Part shown: one piece after another, positions 1-15,500 of the stretch
Layout: each line of letters starts with the position of its first letter
Numbering within the stretch: position 1 is the stretch's first letter
Source of the DNA: Chrysomallon squamiferum
Lineage: Eukaryota > Mollusca > Gastropoda > Neomphalida > Peltospiridae
DNA: 64,000 bases
Assembly: GCA_012295275.1 (NCBI GenBank)
Contig: CM022672.1
Span: forward strand, 29,550,472 to 29,614,471
Direction: 5' to 3'
Translations under genes and position numbers: made by a program
The notes under the pieces: model-generated
What the model saw: the letters and a program-made list of their open reading frames with translations, nothing else
Told to the model about the DNA's origin: nothing
The model's database searches: none

Positions 1-446
1 ATAACCTTATATATTTAACCACCAGTATGATTATTTAGCCTGATAAACTTTTGTACAGTATAACAATATATATTTATTTTACTTTATCATTATTTAACAC
101 GATAAGTCTTTCTACGAAATAACAATATATTTTTTGTTCCAGTATGGTTATTCACCCTTCTGAACCTTTATACATTATAACAATTTAGGTTTATGTTACA
201 CTATGCTTATTTAACAGCATGAGTCCTTCTGTGTTCCAGTATCGTTATTTAAATTGATGTCTTTCTACAATATAACAATATAAAATGTGATACTTCAGTA
301 TGGTTTAACACGATAAATCTTGGTAGAATATAACAGTATATATTATAATGAACTATTCTTATTTTATATGATCAAACTTTGAACTAGATAACAATATATA
401 TTTATTCTCTGGTATCTTTATTTAATACGACAACCTTTTGTTCAAT
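1..446 (+). repeat. Reference copy of the 446-bp higher-order unit
   Basis: Sub-repeat borders in this copy are 1-59, 60-118, 119-176, 177-271, 272-329, 330-387 and 388-446. All begin ATAAC. The fourth (177-271) runs from TTTAACAGCATGAGTCCTTC straight into TGTTCCAGTATCGTTATTTA, skipping the spacer found in an undeleted relative at 49917-50036. This copy can serve as the key for reading all later units. Confidence 0.9.
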
Positions 447-3400
447 ATAACCTTATATATTTAACCACCAGTATGATTATTTAGCCTGATAAACCTTTGT
501 ACAGTATAACAATATATATTTATTTTACTTTATCATTATTTAACACGATAAGTCGGTCTGGAAAATAACAATATATTTTTTGTTCCAGTATGGTTATTCA
601 CCCTTCTGAACCTTTATACATTATAACAATTTAGGTTTATGTTACACTATGCTTATTTAACAGCATGAGTCCTTCTGTGTTCCAGTATCGTTATTTAAAT
701 TGATGTCTTTCTACAATATAACAATATAAAATGTGATACTTCAGTATGGTTTAACACGATAAATCTTGGTAGAATATAACAGTATATATTATAATGAACT
801 ATTCTTATTTTATATGATCAAACTTTGAACTAGATAACAATATATATTTATTCTCTGACATCTTTATTTAATAGGACAATCTTTTGTTCAATATAACCTT
901 ATATATTTAACCACCAGTATGATTATTTATCCTGATAAACTTTTGTACAGTATAACAATATATATTTATTTTACTTTATCATTATTTAACACGATAAGTC
1001 TTTCAACGAAATAACAATATATTTTTTGTTCCAGTATGGTTATTCACCTTTCTGAACCTTTATACAATATAACAATTTAGGTTTATGTTACATTATGCTT
1101 ATTTAACAGCATGAGTCCTTCTGTGTTCCAGTATCGTTATTTAAATTGATGTCTTTCTACAATATAACAATATAAAATATGATACTTCAGTATGGTTTAA
1201 CACGATAAATCTTGGTAGAATATAACAGTATATATTATAATGAACTATTCTTATTTTATATGATCAAACTTTGAACTAGATAACAATATATGTTTATTCT
1301 CTGGTATCTTTATTTAATACGACAACCTTTTGTTCAATATAACCTTATATATTTAACCACCAGTATGATTATTTAGCCTGATAAACTTTTGTACAGTATA
1401 ACAATATATATTTATTTTACTTTATCATTATTTAACACGATAAGTCGGTCTGGAAAATAACAATATATTTTTTGTTCCAGTATGGTTATTCACCCTTCTG
1501 AACCTTTATACATTATAACAATTTAGGTTTATGTTACACTATGCTTATTTAACAGCATGAGTCCTTCTGTGTTCCAGTATCGTTATTTAAATTGATGTCT
1601 TTCTACAATATAACAATATAAAATGTGATACTTCAGTATGGTTTAACACGATAAATCTTGGTAGAATATAACAGTATATATTATAATGAACTATTCTTAT
1701 TTTATATGATCAAACTTTGAACTAGATAACAATATATATTTATTCTCTGACATCTTTATTTAATAGGACAATCTTTTGTTCAATATAACCTTATATATTT
1801 AACCACCAGTATGATTATTTATCCTGATAGACTTTTGTACAGTATAACAATATATATTTATTTTACTTTATCATTATTTAACAGGATAAGTCTTTCAACG
1901 AAATAACAATATATTTTTTGTTCCAGTATGGTTATTCACCCTTCTGAACCTTTATACATTATAACAATTTAGGTTTATGTTACATTATGCTTATTTAACA
2001 GCATGAGTCCTTCTGTGTTCCAGTATCGTTATTTAAATTGATGTCTTTCTACAATATAACAATATAAAATGTGATACTTCAGTATGGTTTAACACGATAA
2101 ATCTTGGTAGAATATAACAGTATATATTATAATGAACTATTCTTATTTTATATGATCAAACTTTGAACTAGATAACAATATATATTTATTCTCTGACATC
2201 TTTATTTAATAGGACAATCTTTTGTTCAATATAACCTTATATATTTAACCACCAGTATGATTATTTATCCTGATAGACTTTTGTACAGTATAACAATATA
2301 TATTTATTTTACTTTATCATTATTTAACACGATAAGTCTTTGTACGAAATAACAATATATTTTTTGTTCCAGTATGGTTATTCACCTTTCTGAACCTTTA
2401 TACAATATAACAATTTAGGTTTATGCTTATTTAACAGCATGAGTCCTTCTGTGTTCCAGTATCGTTATTTAAATTGATGTCTTTCTACAATATAACAATA
2501 TAAAATGTGATACTTCAGTATGGTTTAACACGATAAATCTTGGTAGAATATAACAGTATATATTATAATGAACTATTCTTATTTTATATGATCAAACTTT
2601 GAACTAGATAACAATATATGTTTATTCTCTGGTATCTTTATTTAATACGACAATCTTTTGTTCAATATAACCTTATATATTTAACCACCAGTATGATTAT
2701 TTAGCCTGATAAACTTTTGTACAGTATAACAATATATATTTATTTTACTTTATCATTATTTAACACGATAAGTCGGTCTGGAAAATAACAATATATTTTT
2801 TGTTCCAGTATGGTTATTCACCCTTCTGAACCTTTATACATTATAACAATTTAGGTTTATGTTACACTATGCTTATTTAACAGCATGAGTCCTTCTGTGT
2901 TCCAGTATCGTTATTTAAATTGATGTCTTTCTACAATATAACAATATAAAATGTGATACTTCAGTATGGTTTAACACGATAAATCTTGGTAGAATATAAC
3001 AGTATATATTATAATGAACTATTCTTATTTTATATGATCAAACTTTGAACTAGATAACAATATATATTTATTCTCTGACATCTTTATTTAATAGGACAAT
3101 CTTTTGTTCAATATAACCTTATATATTTAACCACCAGTATGATTATTTATCCTGATAGACTTTTGTACAGTATAACAATATATATTTATTTTACTTTATC
3201 ATTATTTAACACGATAAGTCTTTCAACGAAATAACAATATATTTTTTGTTCCAGTATGGTTATTCACCCTTCTGAACCTTTATACATTATAACAATTTAG
3301 GTTTATGTTACACTATGCTTATTTAACAGCATGAGTCCTTCTGTGTTCCAGTATCGTTATTTAAATTGATGTCTTTCTACAATATAACAATATAAAATGT

Positions 3401-6400
3401 GATACTTCAGTATGGTTTAACACGATAAATCTTGGTAGAATATAACAGTATATATTATAATGAACTATTCTTATTTTATATGATCAAACTTTGAACTAGA
3501 TAACAATATATATTTATTCTCTGACATCTTTATTTAATAGGACAATCTTTTGTTCAATATAACCTTATATATTTAACCACCAGTATGATTATTTATCCTG
3601 ATAACTTTTTGTACAGTATAACAATATATATTTATTTTACTTTATCATTATTTAACAGGATAAGTGTTTCAACGAAATAACAATATATTTTTTGTTCCAG
3701 TATGGTTATTCACCTTTCTGAACCTTTATACAGTATAACAATTTAGGTTTATGTTACATTATGCTTATTTAACAGCATGAGTCCTTCTGTGTTCCAGTAT
3801 CGTTATTTAAATTGATGTCTTTCTACAATATAACAATATAAAATGTGATACTTCAGTATGGTTTAACACGATAAATCTTGGTAGAATATAACAGTATATA
3901 TTATAATGAACTATTCTTATTTTATATGATCAAACTTTGAACTAGATAACAATATATATTTATTCTCTGACATCTTTATTTAATAGGACAATCTTTTGTT
4001 CAATATAACCTTATATATTTAACCACCAGTATGATTATTTATCCTGATAAACTTTTTTTGTACAGTATAACAATATATATTTATTTTATTTTATCATTAT
4101 TTAACACGATAAGTGTTTCTGGAAAATAAATAATATATTTTTTGTTCCAGTATGGTTATTCACCTTTCTGAACCTTTATACATTATAACAATTTAGGTTT
4201 TTGTTACACTATGCTTATTTAACAGCATGAGTCCTTCTGTGTTCCAGTATCGTTATTTAAATTGATGTCTTTCTACAATATAACAATATAAAATGTGATA
4301 CTTCAGTATGGTTTAACACGATAAATCTTGGTAGAATATAACAGTATATATTATAATGAACTATTCTTATTTTATATGATCAAACTTTGAACTAGATAAC
4401 AATATATATTTATTCTCTGGCATCTTTATTTAATACGACAACCTTTTGTTCAATATAACCTTATATATTTAACCACCAGTATGATTATTTAGCCTGATAA
4501 ACTTTTGTACAGTATAACAATATATATTTATTTTACTTTATCATTATTTAACACGATAAGTCTTTCAACGAAATAACAATATATTTTTTGTTCCAGTATG
4601 GTTATTCACCCTTCTGAACCTTTATACATTATAACAATTTAGGTTTATGTTACATTATGCTTATTTAACAGCATGAGTCCTTCTGTGTTCCAGTATCGTT
4701 ATTTAAATTGATGTCTTTCTACAATATAACAATATAAAATGTGATACTTCAGTATGGTTTAACACGATAAATCTTGGTAGAATATAACAGTATATATTAT
4801 AATGAACTATTCTTATTTTATATGATCAAACTTTGAACTAGATAACAATATATATTTATTCTCTGACATCTTTATTTAATAGGACAATCTTTTGTTCAAT
4901 ATAACCTTATATATTTAACCACCAGTATGATTATTTATCCTGATAGACTTTTGTACAGTATAACAATATATATTTATTTTACTTTATCATTATTTAACAC
5001 GATAAAGTTTTTCAACGAAATAACAATATATTTTTTGTTCCAGTATGGTTATTCACCTTTCTGAACCTTTATACAATATAACAATTTACGTTTATGTTAC
5101 ACTATGCTTATTTAACAGCATGAGTCCTTCTGTGTTCCAGTATCGTTATTTAAATTGATGTCTTTCTACAATATAACAATATAAAATGTGATACTTCAGT
5201 ATGGTTTAACACGATAAATCTTGGTAGAATATAACAGTATATATTATAATGAACTATTCTTATTTTATATGATCAAACTTTGAACTAGATAACAATATAT
5301 GTTTATTCTCTGGTATCTTTATTTAATACGACAATCTTTTGTTCAATATAACCTTATATATTTAACCACCAGTATGATTATTTAGCCTGATAAACATTTG
5401 TACAGTATAACAATATATATTTATTTTACTTTATCATTATTTAACACGATAAGTCGGTCTGGAAAATAACAATATATTTTTTGTTCCAGTATGGTTATTC
5501 ACCCTTCTGAACCTTTATACATTATAACAATTTAGGTTTATGTTACACTATGCTTATTTAACAGCATGAGTCCTTCTGTGTTCCAGTATCGTTATTTAAA
5601 TTGATGTCTTTCTACAATATAACAATATAAAATGTGATACTTCAGTATGGTTTAACACGATAAATCTTGGTAGAATATAACAGTATATATTATAATGAAC
5701 TATTCTTATTTTATATGATCAAACTTTGAACTAGATAACAATATATATTTATTCTCTGACATCTTTATTTAATAGGACAATCTTTTGTTCAATATAACCT
5801 TATATATTTAACCACCAGTATGATTATTTATCCTGATAGACTTTTGTACAGTATAACAATATATATTTATTTTACTTTATCATTATTTAACAGGATAAGT
5901 CTTTCAACGAAATAACAATATATTTTTTGTTCCAGTATGGTTATTCACCTTTCTGAACCTTTATACAGTATAACAATTTAGGTTTATGTTACATTATGCT
6001 TATTTAACAGCATGAGTCCTTCTGTGTTCCAGTATCGTTATTTAAATTGATGTCTTTCTACAATATAACAATATAAAATGTGATACTTCAGTATGGTTTA
6101 ACACGATAAATCTTGGTAGAATATAACAGTATATATTATAATGAACTATTCTTATTTTATATGATCAAACTTTGAACTAGATAACAATATATATTTATTC
6201 TCTGACATCTTTATTTAATAGGACAATCTTTTGTTCAATATAACCTTATATATTTAACCACCAGTATGATTATTTAGCCTGATAAACTTTTGTACAGTAT
6301 AACAATATATATTTATTTTACTTTATCATTATTTAACACGATAAGTCAATCTGGAAAATAACAATATATTTTTTGTTCCAGTATGGTTATTCACCCTTCT

Positions 6401-9400
6401 GAACCTTTATACATTATAACAATTTAGGTTTATGTTACACTATGCTTATTTAACAGCATGAGTCCTTCTGTGTTCCAGTATCGTTATTTAAATTGATGTC
6501 TTTCTACAATATAACAATATAAAATATGATACTTCAGTATGGTTTAACACGATAAATCTTGGTAGAATATAACAGTATATATTATAATGAACTATTCTTA
6601 TTTTATATGATCAAACTTTGAACTAGATAACAATATATATTTATTCTCTAACATCTTTATTTAATAGGACAATCTTTTGTTCAATATAACCTTATATATT
6701 TAACCACCAGTATGATTATTTATCCTGATAGACTTTTGTACAGTATAACAATATATATTTATTTTACTTTATCATTATTTAACACGATAAGTCTTTCAAC
6801 GAAATAACAATATATTTTTTGTTCCAGTATGGTTATTCACCTTTCTGAACCTTTATACAATATAACAATTTAGGTTTATGTTACACTATGCTTATTTAAC
6901 AGCATGAGTCCTTCTGTGTTCCAGTATCGTTATTTAAATTGATGTCTTTCTACAATATAACAATATAAAATGTGATACTTCAGTATGGTTTAACACGATA
7001 AATCTTGGTAGAATATAACAGTATATATTATAATGAACTATTCTTATTTTATATGATCAAACTTTGAACTAGATAACAATATATATTTATTCTCTGGCAT
7101 CTTTATTTAATAGGACAATCTTTTGTTCAATATAACCTTATATATATTTAACCACCAGTATGATTATTTAGCCTGATAAACTTTTGTACAGTATAACAAT
7201 ATATATTTATTTTACTTGATCATTATTTAACAGGATAAGTCTTTCAACGAAATAACAATATATTTTTGTTCCAGTATGGTTATTCACCTTTCTGAACCTT
7301 TATACAGTATAACAATTTAGGTTTATGTTACATTATGCTTATTTAACAGCATGAGTCCTTCTGTGTTCCAGTATCGTTATTTAAATTGATGTCTTTCTAC
7401 AATATAACAATATAAAATGTGATACTTCAGTATGGTTTAACACGATAAATCTTGGTAGAATATAACAGTATATATTATAATGAACTATTCTTATTTTATA
7501 TGATCAAACTTTGAACTAGATAACAATATATATTTATTCTCTGACATCTTTATTTAATAGGACAATCTTTTGTTCAATATAACCTTATATATTTAACCAC
7601 CAGTATGATTATTTAGCCTGATAAACTTTTGTACAGTATAACAATATATATTTATTTTACTTTATCATTATTTAACACGATAAGTCGGTTTGGAAAATAA
7701 CAATATATTTTTTGTTCCAGTATGGTTATTCACCTTTCTGAACCTTTATACATTATAACAATTTAGGTTTATGTTACACTATGCTTATTTAACAGCATGA
7801 GTCCTTCTGTGTTCCAGTATCGTTATTTAAATTGATGTCTTTCTACAATATAACAATATAAAATGTGATACTTCAGTATGGTTTAACACGATAAATCTTG
7901 GTAGAATATAACAGTATATATTATAATGAACTATTCTTATTTTATATGATCAAACTTTGAACTAGATAACAATATATATTTATTCTCTGACATCTTTATT
8001 TAATAGGACAATCTTTTGTTCAATATAACCTTATATATTTAACCACCAGTATGATTATTTATCCTGATAGACTTTTGTACAGTATAACAATATATATTTA
8101 TTTTACTTTATCATTATTTAACAGGATAAGTTTTTCAACGAAATAACAATATATTTTTTGTTCCAGTATGGTTATTCACCTTTCTGAACCTTTATAAAGT
8201 ATAACAATTTAGGTTTATGTTACATTATGCTTATTTAACAGCATGAGTCCTTCTGTGTTCCAGTATCGTTATTTAAATTGATGTCTTTCTACAATATAAC
8301 AATATAAAATGTGATACTTCAGTATGGTTTAACACGATAAATCTTGGTAGAATATAACAGTATATATTATAATGAACTATTCTTATTTTATATGATCAAA
8401 CTTTGAACTAGATAACAATATATATTTATTCTCTGACATCTTTATTTAATACGACAACCTTTTGTTCAATATAACCTTATATATTTAACCACCAGTATGA
8501 TTATTTAGCCTGATAAACTTTTGTACAGTATAACAATATATATTTATTTTACTTTATCATTATTTAACACGATAAGTCTTTTGGAAAATAACAATATATT
8601 TTTTGTTCCAGTATGGTTATTCACCCTTCTGAACCTTTATACATTATAACAATTTAGGTTTATGTTACACTATGCTTATTTAACAGCATGAGTCCTTCTG
8701 TGTTCCAGTATCGTTATTTAAATTGATGTCTTTCTACAATATAACAATATAAAATGTGATACTTCAGTATGGTTTAACACGATAAATCTTGGTAGAATAT
8801 AACAGTATATATTATAATGAACTATTCTTATTTTATATGATCAAACTTTGAACTAGATAACAATATATATTTATTCTCTGACATCTTTATTTAATAGGAC
8901 AATCTTTTGTTCAATATAACCTTATATATTTAACCACCAGTATGATTATTTATCCTGATAGACTTTTGTACAGTATAACAATATATATTTATTTTACTTT
9001 ATCATTATTTAACACGATAAGTGTTTTTACGAAATAACAATATATTTTTTGTTCCAGTATGGTTATTCACCTTTCTGAACCTTTATACATTATAACAATT
9101 TAGGTTTATGTTACACTATGCTTATTTAACAGCATGAGTCCTTCTGTGTTCCAGTATCGTTATTTAAATTGATGTCTTTCTACAATATAACAATATAAAA
9201 TATGATACTTCAGTATGGTTTAACACGATAAATCTTGGTAGAATATAACAGTATATATTATAATGAACTATTCTTATTTTATATGATCAAACTTTGAACT
9301 AGATAACAATATATATTTATTCTCTAACATCTTTATTTAATAGGACAATCTTTTGTTCAATATAACCTTATATATTTAACCACCAGTATGATTATTTATC

Positions 9401-12337
9401 CTGATAGACTTTTGTACAGTATAACAATATATATTTATTTTACTTTATCATTATTTAACACGATAAGTCTTTCAACGAAATAACAATATATTTTTTGTTC
9501 CAGTATGGTTATTCACCTTTCTGAACCTTTATACAATATAACAATTTAGGTTTTTGTTACATTATGCTTATTTAACAGCATGAGTCCTTCTGTGTTCCAG
9601 TATCGTTATTTAAATTGATGTCTTTCTACAATATAACAATATAAAATGTGATACTTCAGTATGGTTTAACACGATAAATCTTGGTAGAATATAACAGTAT
9701 ATATTATAATGAACTATTCTTATTTTATATGATCAAACTTTGAACTAGATAACAATATATGTTTATTCTCTGGTATCTTTATTTAATACGACAATCCTTT
9801 TGTTCAATATAACCTTATATATTTAACCACCAGTATGATTATTTAGCCTGATAAACTTTTGTACAGTATAACAATATATATTTATTTTACTTTATCATTA
9901 TTTAACACGATAAGTCTGTCTGGAAAATAACAATATATTTTTTGTTCCAGTATGGTTATTCACCCTTCTGAACCTTTATACATTATAACAATTTAGGTTT
10001 ATGTTACACTATGCTTATTTAACAGCATGAGTCCTTCTGTGTTCCAGTATCGTTATTTAAATTGATGTCTTTCTACAATATAACAATATAAAATGTGATA
10101 CTTCAGTATGGTTTAACACGATAAATCTTGGTAGAATATAACAGTATATATTATAATGAACTATTCTTATTTTATATGATCAAACTTTGAACTAGATAAC
10201 AATATATATTTATTCTCTGACATCTTTATTTAATAGGACAATCTTTTGTTCAATATAACCTTATATATTTAACCACCAGTATGATTATTTATCCTGATAG
10301 ACTTTTGTACAGTATAACAATATATATTTATTTTACTTTATCATTATTTAACAGGATAAGTCTTTCAACGAAATAACAATATATTTTTTGTTCCAGTATG
10401 GTTATTCACCTTTCTGAACCTTTATACAGTATAACAATTTAGGTTTATGTTACATTATGCTTATTTAACAGCATGAGTCCTTCTGTGTTCCAGTATCGTT
10501 ATTTAAATTGATGTCTTTCTACAATATAACAATATAAAATATGATACTTCAGTATGGTTTAACACGATAAATCTTGGTAGAATATAACAGTATATATTAT
10601 AATGAACTATTCTTATTTTATATGATCAAACTTTGAACTAGATAACAATATATATTTATTCTCTGGCATCTTTATTTAATACGACAACCTTTTGTTCAAT
10701 ATAACCTTATATATTTAACCACCAGTATGATTATTTAGCCTGATAAACTTTTGTACAGTATAACAATATATATTTATTTTACTTTATCATTATTTAACAC
10801 GATAAGTCGGTCTGGAAAATAACAATATATTTTTTGTTCCAGTATGGTTATTCACCCTTCTGAACCTTTATACATTATAACAATTTAGGTTTATGTTACA
10901 CTATGCTTATTTAACAGCATGAGTCCTTCTGTGTTCCAGTATCGTTATTTAAATTGATGTCTTTCTACAATATAACAATATAAAATGTGATACTTCAGTA
11001 TGGTTTAACACGATAAATCTTGGTAGAATATAACAGTATATATTATAATGAACTATTCTTATTTTATATGATCAAACTTTGAACTAGATAACAATATATA
11101 TTTATTCTCTAACATCTTTATTTAATAGGACAATCTTTTGTTCAATATAACCTTATATATTTAACCACCAGTATGATTATTTATCCTGATAGACTTTTGT
11201 ACAGTATAACAATATATATTTATTTTACTTTATCATTATTTAACACGATAAGTGTTTTTACGAAATAACAATATATTTTTTGTTCCAGTATGGTTATTCA
11301 CCTTTCTGAACCTTTATACAATATAACAATTTAGGTTTTGTTACACTATGCTTATTTAACAGCATGAGTCCTTCTGTGTTCCAGTATCGTTATTTAAATT
11401 GATGTCTTTCTACAATATAACAATATAAATTGTGATACTTCAGTATGGTTTAACACGATAAATCTTGGTAGAATATAACAGTATATATTATAATGAACTA
11501 TTCTTATTTTATATGATCAAACTTTGAACTAGATAACAATATATATTTATTCTCTGGTATCTTTATTTAATACGACAACCTTTTGTTCAATATAACCTTA
11601 TATATTTAACCACCAGTATGATTATTTAGCCTGATAAACTTTTGTACAGTATAACAATATATATTTATTTTACTTTATCATTATTTAACACGATAAGTGT
11701 TTCAACGAAAATAACAATATATTTTTTGTTCCAGTATGGTTATTCACCCTTCTGAACCTTTATACATTATAACAATTTAGGTTTATGTTACACTATGCTT
11801 ATTTAACAGCATGAGTCCTTCTGTGTTCCAGTATCGTTATTTAAATTGATGTCTTTCTACAATATAACAATATAAAATATGATACTTCAGTATGGTTTAA
11901 CACGATAAATCTTGGTAGAATATAACAGTATATATTATAATGAACTATTCTTATTTTATATGATCAAACTTTGAACTAGATAACAATATATATTTATTCT
12001 CTAACATCTTTATTTAATAGGACAATCTTTTGTTCAATATAACCTTATATATTTAACCACCAGTATGATTATTTATCCTGATAGACTTTTGTACAGTATA
12101 ACAATATATATTTATTTTACTTTATCATTATTTAACACGATAAGTGTTTTTACGAAATAACAATATATTTTTTGTTCCAGTATGGTTATTCACCTTTCTG
12201 AACCTTTATACAATATAACAATTTACGTTTTTGTTACACTATGCTTATTTAACAGCATGAGTCCTTCTGTGTTCCAGTATCGTTATTTAAATTGATGTCT
12301 TTCTACAATATAACAATATAAATTGTATAAATATGAT
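1..12337 (+). repeat. Higher-order satellite array, 446-bp unit (left block)
   Basis: The whole stretch is a head-to-tail tandem array. The phrase ATAACCTTATATATTTAACC recurs at 1, 447, 893 and 1339, an exact 446-bp period. Each unit resolves into sub-repeats that start with ATAAC (or ATAACC): 59, 59, 58, 95, 58, 58 and 59 bp. The 95-bp piece is two monomers fused by a deletion of about 23 bp, so the unit is an ancestral octamer of a 59-bp monomer. Copies are very similar and differ mainly at a few diagnostic blocks, for example AGTCGGTCTGGAAAATAAC versus AGTCTTTCAACGAAATAAC. No coding capacity is expected. The array runs off the left edge of the window. A centromeric or heterochromatic satellite is likely by analogy only. 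Confidence 0.97.
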
Positions 12338-12537
12338 NNNNNNNNNNNNNNNNNNNNNNNNNNNNNNNNNNNNNNNNNNNNNNNNNNNNNNNNNNNNNNN
12401 NNNNNNNNNNNNNNNNNNNNNNNNNNNNNNNNNNNNNNNNNNNNNNNNNNNNNNNNNNNNNNNNNNNNNNNNNNNNNNNNNNNNNNNNNNNNNNNNNNNN
12501 NNNNNNNNNNNNNNNNNNNNNNNNNNNNNNNNNNNNN
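12338..12537. other. Assembly gap (200 N)
   Basis: Exactly 200 N, a conventional placeholder length, inside the satellite. The left side stops within sub-repeat 5 (ending AAATTGTATAAATATGAT, off-consensus). The right side begins with adapter sequence and then resumes in sub-repeat 4, so the unit phase is not preserved across the gap. The true missing length is unknown. Confidence 0.98.
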
Positions 12538-12564
12538 TTGTGCTTCGTTCAGTTACGTATTGCT
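12538..12564 (+). other. Residual Oxford Nanopore adapter sequence
   Basis: The 27 bases directly after the gap contain CTTCGTTCAGTTACGTATTG and end GCT. This matches the top strand of the nanopore ligation Y-adapter as I know it, with one mismatch (TGTG instead of TGTA near its start). It bears no relation to the satellite, which resumes at 12565 with AACAATTTAGG. It is contamination from an untrimmed read end, not genome sequence. Confidence 0.9.
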
Positions 12565-15500
12565 AACAATTTAGGTTTATGTTACACTATGCTTATTTAA
12601 CAGCATGAGTCCTTCTGTGTTCCAGTATCGTTATTTAAATTGATGTCTTTCTACAATATAACAATATAAAATATGATACTTCAGTATGGTTTAACACGAT
12701 AAATCTTGGTAGAATATAACAGTATATATTATAATGAACTATTCTTATTTTATATGATCAAACTTTGAACTAGATAACAATATATATTTATTCTCTGGCA
12801 TCTTTATTTAATACGACAACCTTTTGTTCAATATAACCTTATATATTTAACCACCAGTATGATTATTTAGCCTGATAAACTTTTGTACAGTATAACAATA
12901 TATATTTATTTTACTTTATCATTATTTAACACGATAAGTCGGTCTGGAAAATAACAATATATTTTTTGTTCCAGTATGGTTATTCACCCTTCTGAACCTT
13001 TATACATTATAACAATTTAGGTTTATGTTACACTATGCTTATTTAACAGCATGAGTCCTTCTGTGTTCCAGTATCGTTATTTAAATTGATGTCTTTCTAC
13101 AATATAACAATATAAAATGTGATACTTCAGTATGGTTTAACACGATAAATCTTGGTAGAATATAACAGTATATATTATAATGAACTATTCTTATTTTATA
13201 TGATCAAACTTTGAACTAGATAACAATATATATTTATTCTCTGACATCTTTATTTAATAGGACAATCTTTTGTTCAATATAACCTTATATATTTAACCAC
13301 CAGTATGATTATTTATCCTGATAAACTTTTGTACAGTATAACAATATATATTTATTTTATTTTATCATTATTTAACACGATAAGTCTTTTTACGAAATAA
13401 CAATATATTTTTTGTTCCAGTATGGTTATTCACCTTTCTGAACCTTTATACATTATAACAATTTAGGTTTATGTTACACTATGCTTATTTAACAGCATGA
13501 GTCCTTCTGTGTTCCAGTATCGTTATTTAAATTGATGTCTTTCTACAATATAACAATATAAAATATGATACTTCAGTATGGTTTAACACGATAAAATCTT
13601 GGTAGAATATAACAGTATATATTATAATGAACTATTCTTATTTTATATGATCAAACTTTGAACTAGATAACAATATATGTTTATTCTCTGGTATCTTTAT
13701 TTAATACGACAATCTTTTGTTCAATATAACCTTATATATTTAACCACCAGTATGATTATTTAGCCTGATAAACTTTTGTACAGTATAACAATATATATTT
13801 ATTTTACTTTATCATTATTTAACACGATAAGTCGGTCTGGAAAATAACAATATATTTTTTGTTCCAGTATGGTTATTCACCCTTCTGAACCTTTATACAT
13901 TATAACAATTTAGGTTTATGTTACACTATGCTTATTTAACAGCATGAGTCCTTCTGTGTTCCAGTATCGTTATTTAAATTGATGTCTTTCTACAATATAA
14001 CAATATAAAATATGATACTTCAGTATGGTTTAACACGATAAATCTTGGTAGAATATAACAGTATATATTATAATGAACTATTCTTATTTTATATGATCAA
14101 ACTTTGAACTAGATAACAATATATATTTATTCTCTGGTATCTTTATTTAATACGACAATCTTTTGTTCAATATAACCTTATATATTTAACCACCAGTATG
14201 ATTATTTAGCCTGATAAACTTTTGTACAGTATAACAATATATATTTATTTTACTTTATCATTATTTAACACGATAAGTCGTTCTGGAAAATAACAATATA
14301 TTTTTTGTTCCAGTATGGTTATTCACCTTTCTGAACCTTTATACAATATAACAATTTAGGTTTATGTTACACTATGCTTATTTAACAGCATGAGTCCTTC
14401 TGTGTTCCAGTATCGTTATTTAAATTGATGTCTTTCTACAATATAACAATATAAATTGTGATACTTCAGTATGGTTTAACACGATAAATCTTGGTAGAAT
14501 ATAACAGTATATATTATAATGAACTATTCTTATTTTATATGATCAAACTTTGAACTAGATAACAATATATATTTATTCTCTGGTATCTTTATTTAATACG
14601 ACAATCTTTTGTTCAATATAACCTTATATATTTAACCACCAGTATGATTATTTATCCTGATAAACTTTTGTACAGTATAACAATATATATTTATTTTACT
14701 TTATCATTATTTAACAGGATAAGTCTTTCAACGAAATAACAATATATTTTTTGTTCCAGTATGGTTATTCACCTTTCTGAACCTTTATACAGTATAACAA
14801 TTTAGGTTTATGTTACATTATGCTTATTTAACAGCATGAGTCCTTCTGTGTTCCAGTATCGTTATTTAAATTGATGTCTTTCTACAATATAACAATATAA
14901 AATATGATACTTCAGTATGATTTAACACGATAAATCTTGGTAACATATAACAGTATATATTATAATGAACTATTCTTATTTTACATGATCAAACCTTCAA
15001 CTAGATAACAATATATATTTATTCTCTGGCATCTTTATTTAATACGACAACCTTTTGTTCAATATAACCTTATATATTTAACCACCAGTATGATTATTTA
15101 GCCTGATAAACTTTTGTACAGTATAACAATATATATTTATTTTACTTTATCATTATTTAACACGATAAGTCGGTCTGGAAAATAACAATATATTTTTTGT
15201 TCCAGTATGGTTATTCACCCTTCTGAACCTTTATACATTATAACAATTTAGGTTTATGTTACACTATGCTTATTTAACAGCATGAGTCCTTCTGTGTTCC
15301 AGTATCGTTATTTAAATTGATGTCTTTCTACAATATAACAATATAAAATGTGATACTTCAGTATGGTTTAACACGATAAATCTTGGTAGAATATAACAGT
15401 ATATATTATAATGAACTATTCTTATTTTATATGATCAAACTTTGAACTAGATAACAATATATATTTATTCTCTGGTATCTTTATTTAATACGACAATCTT

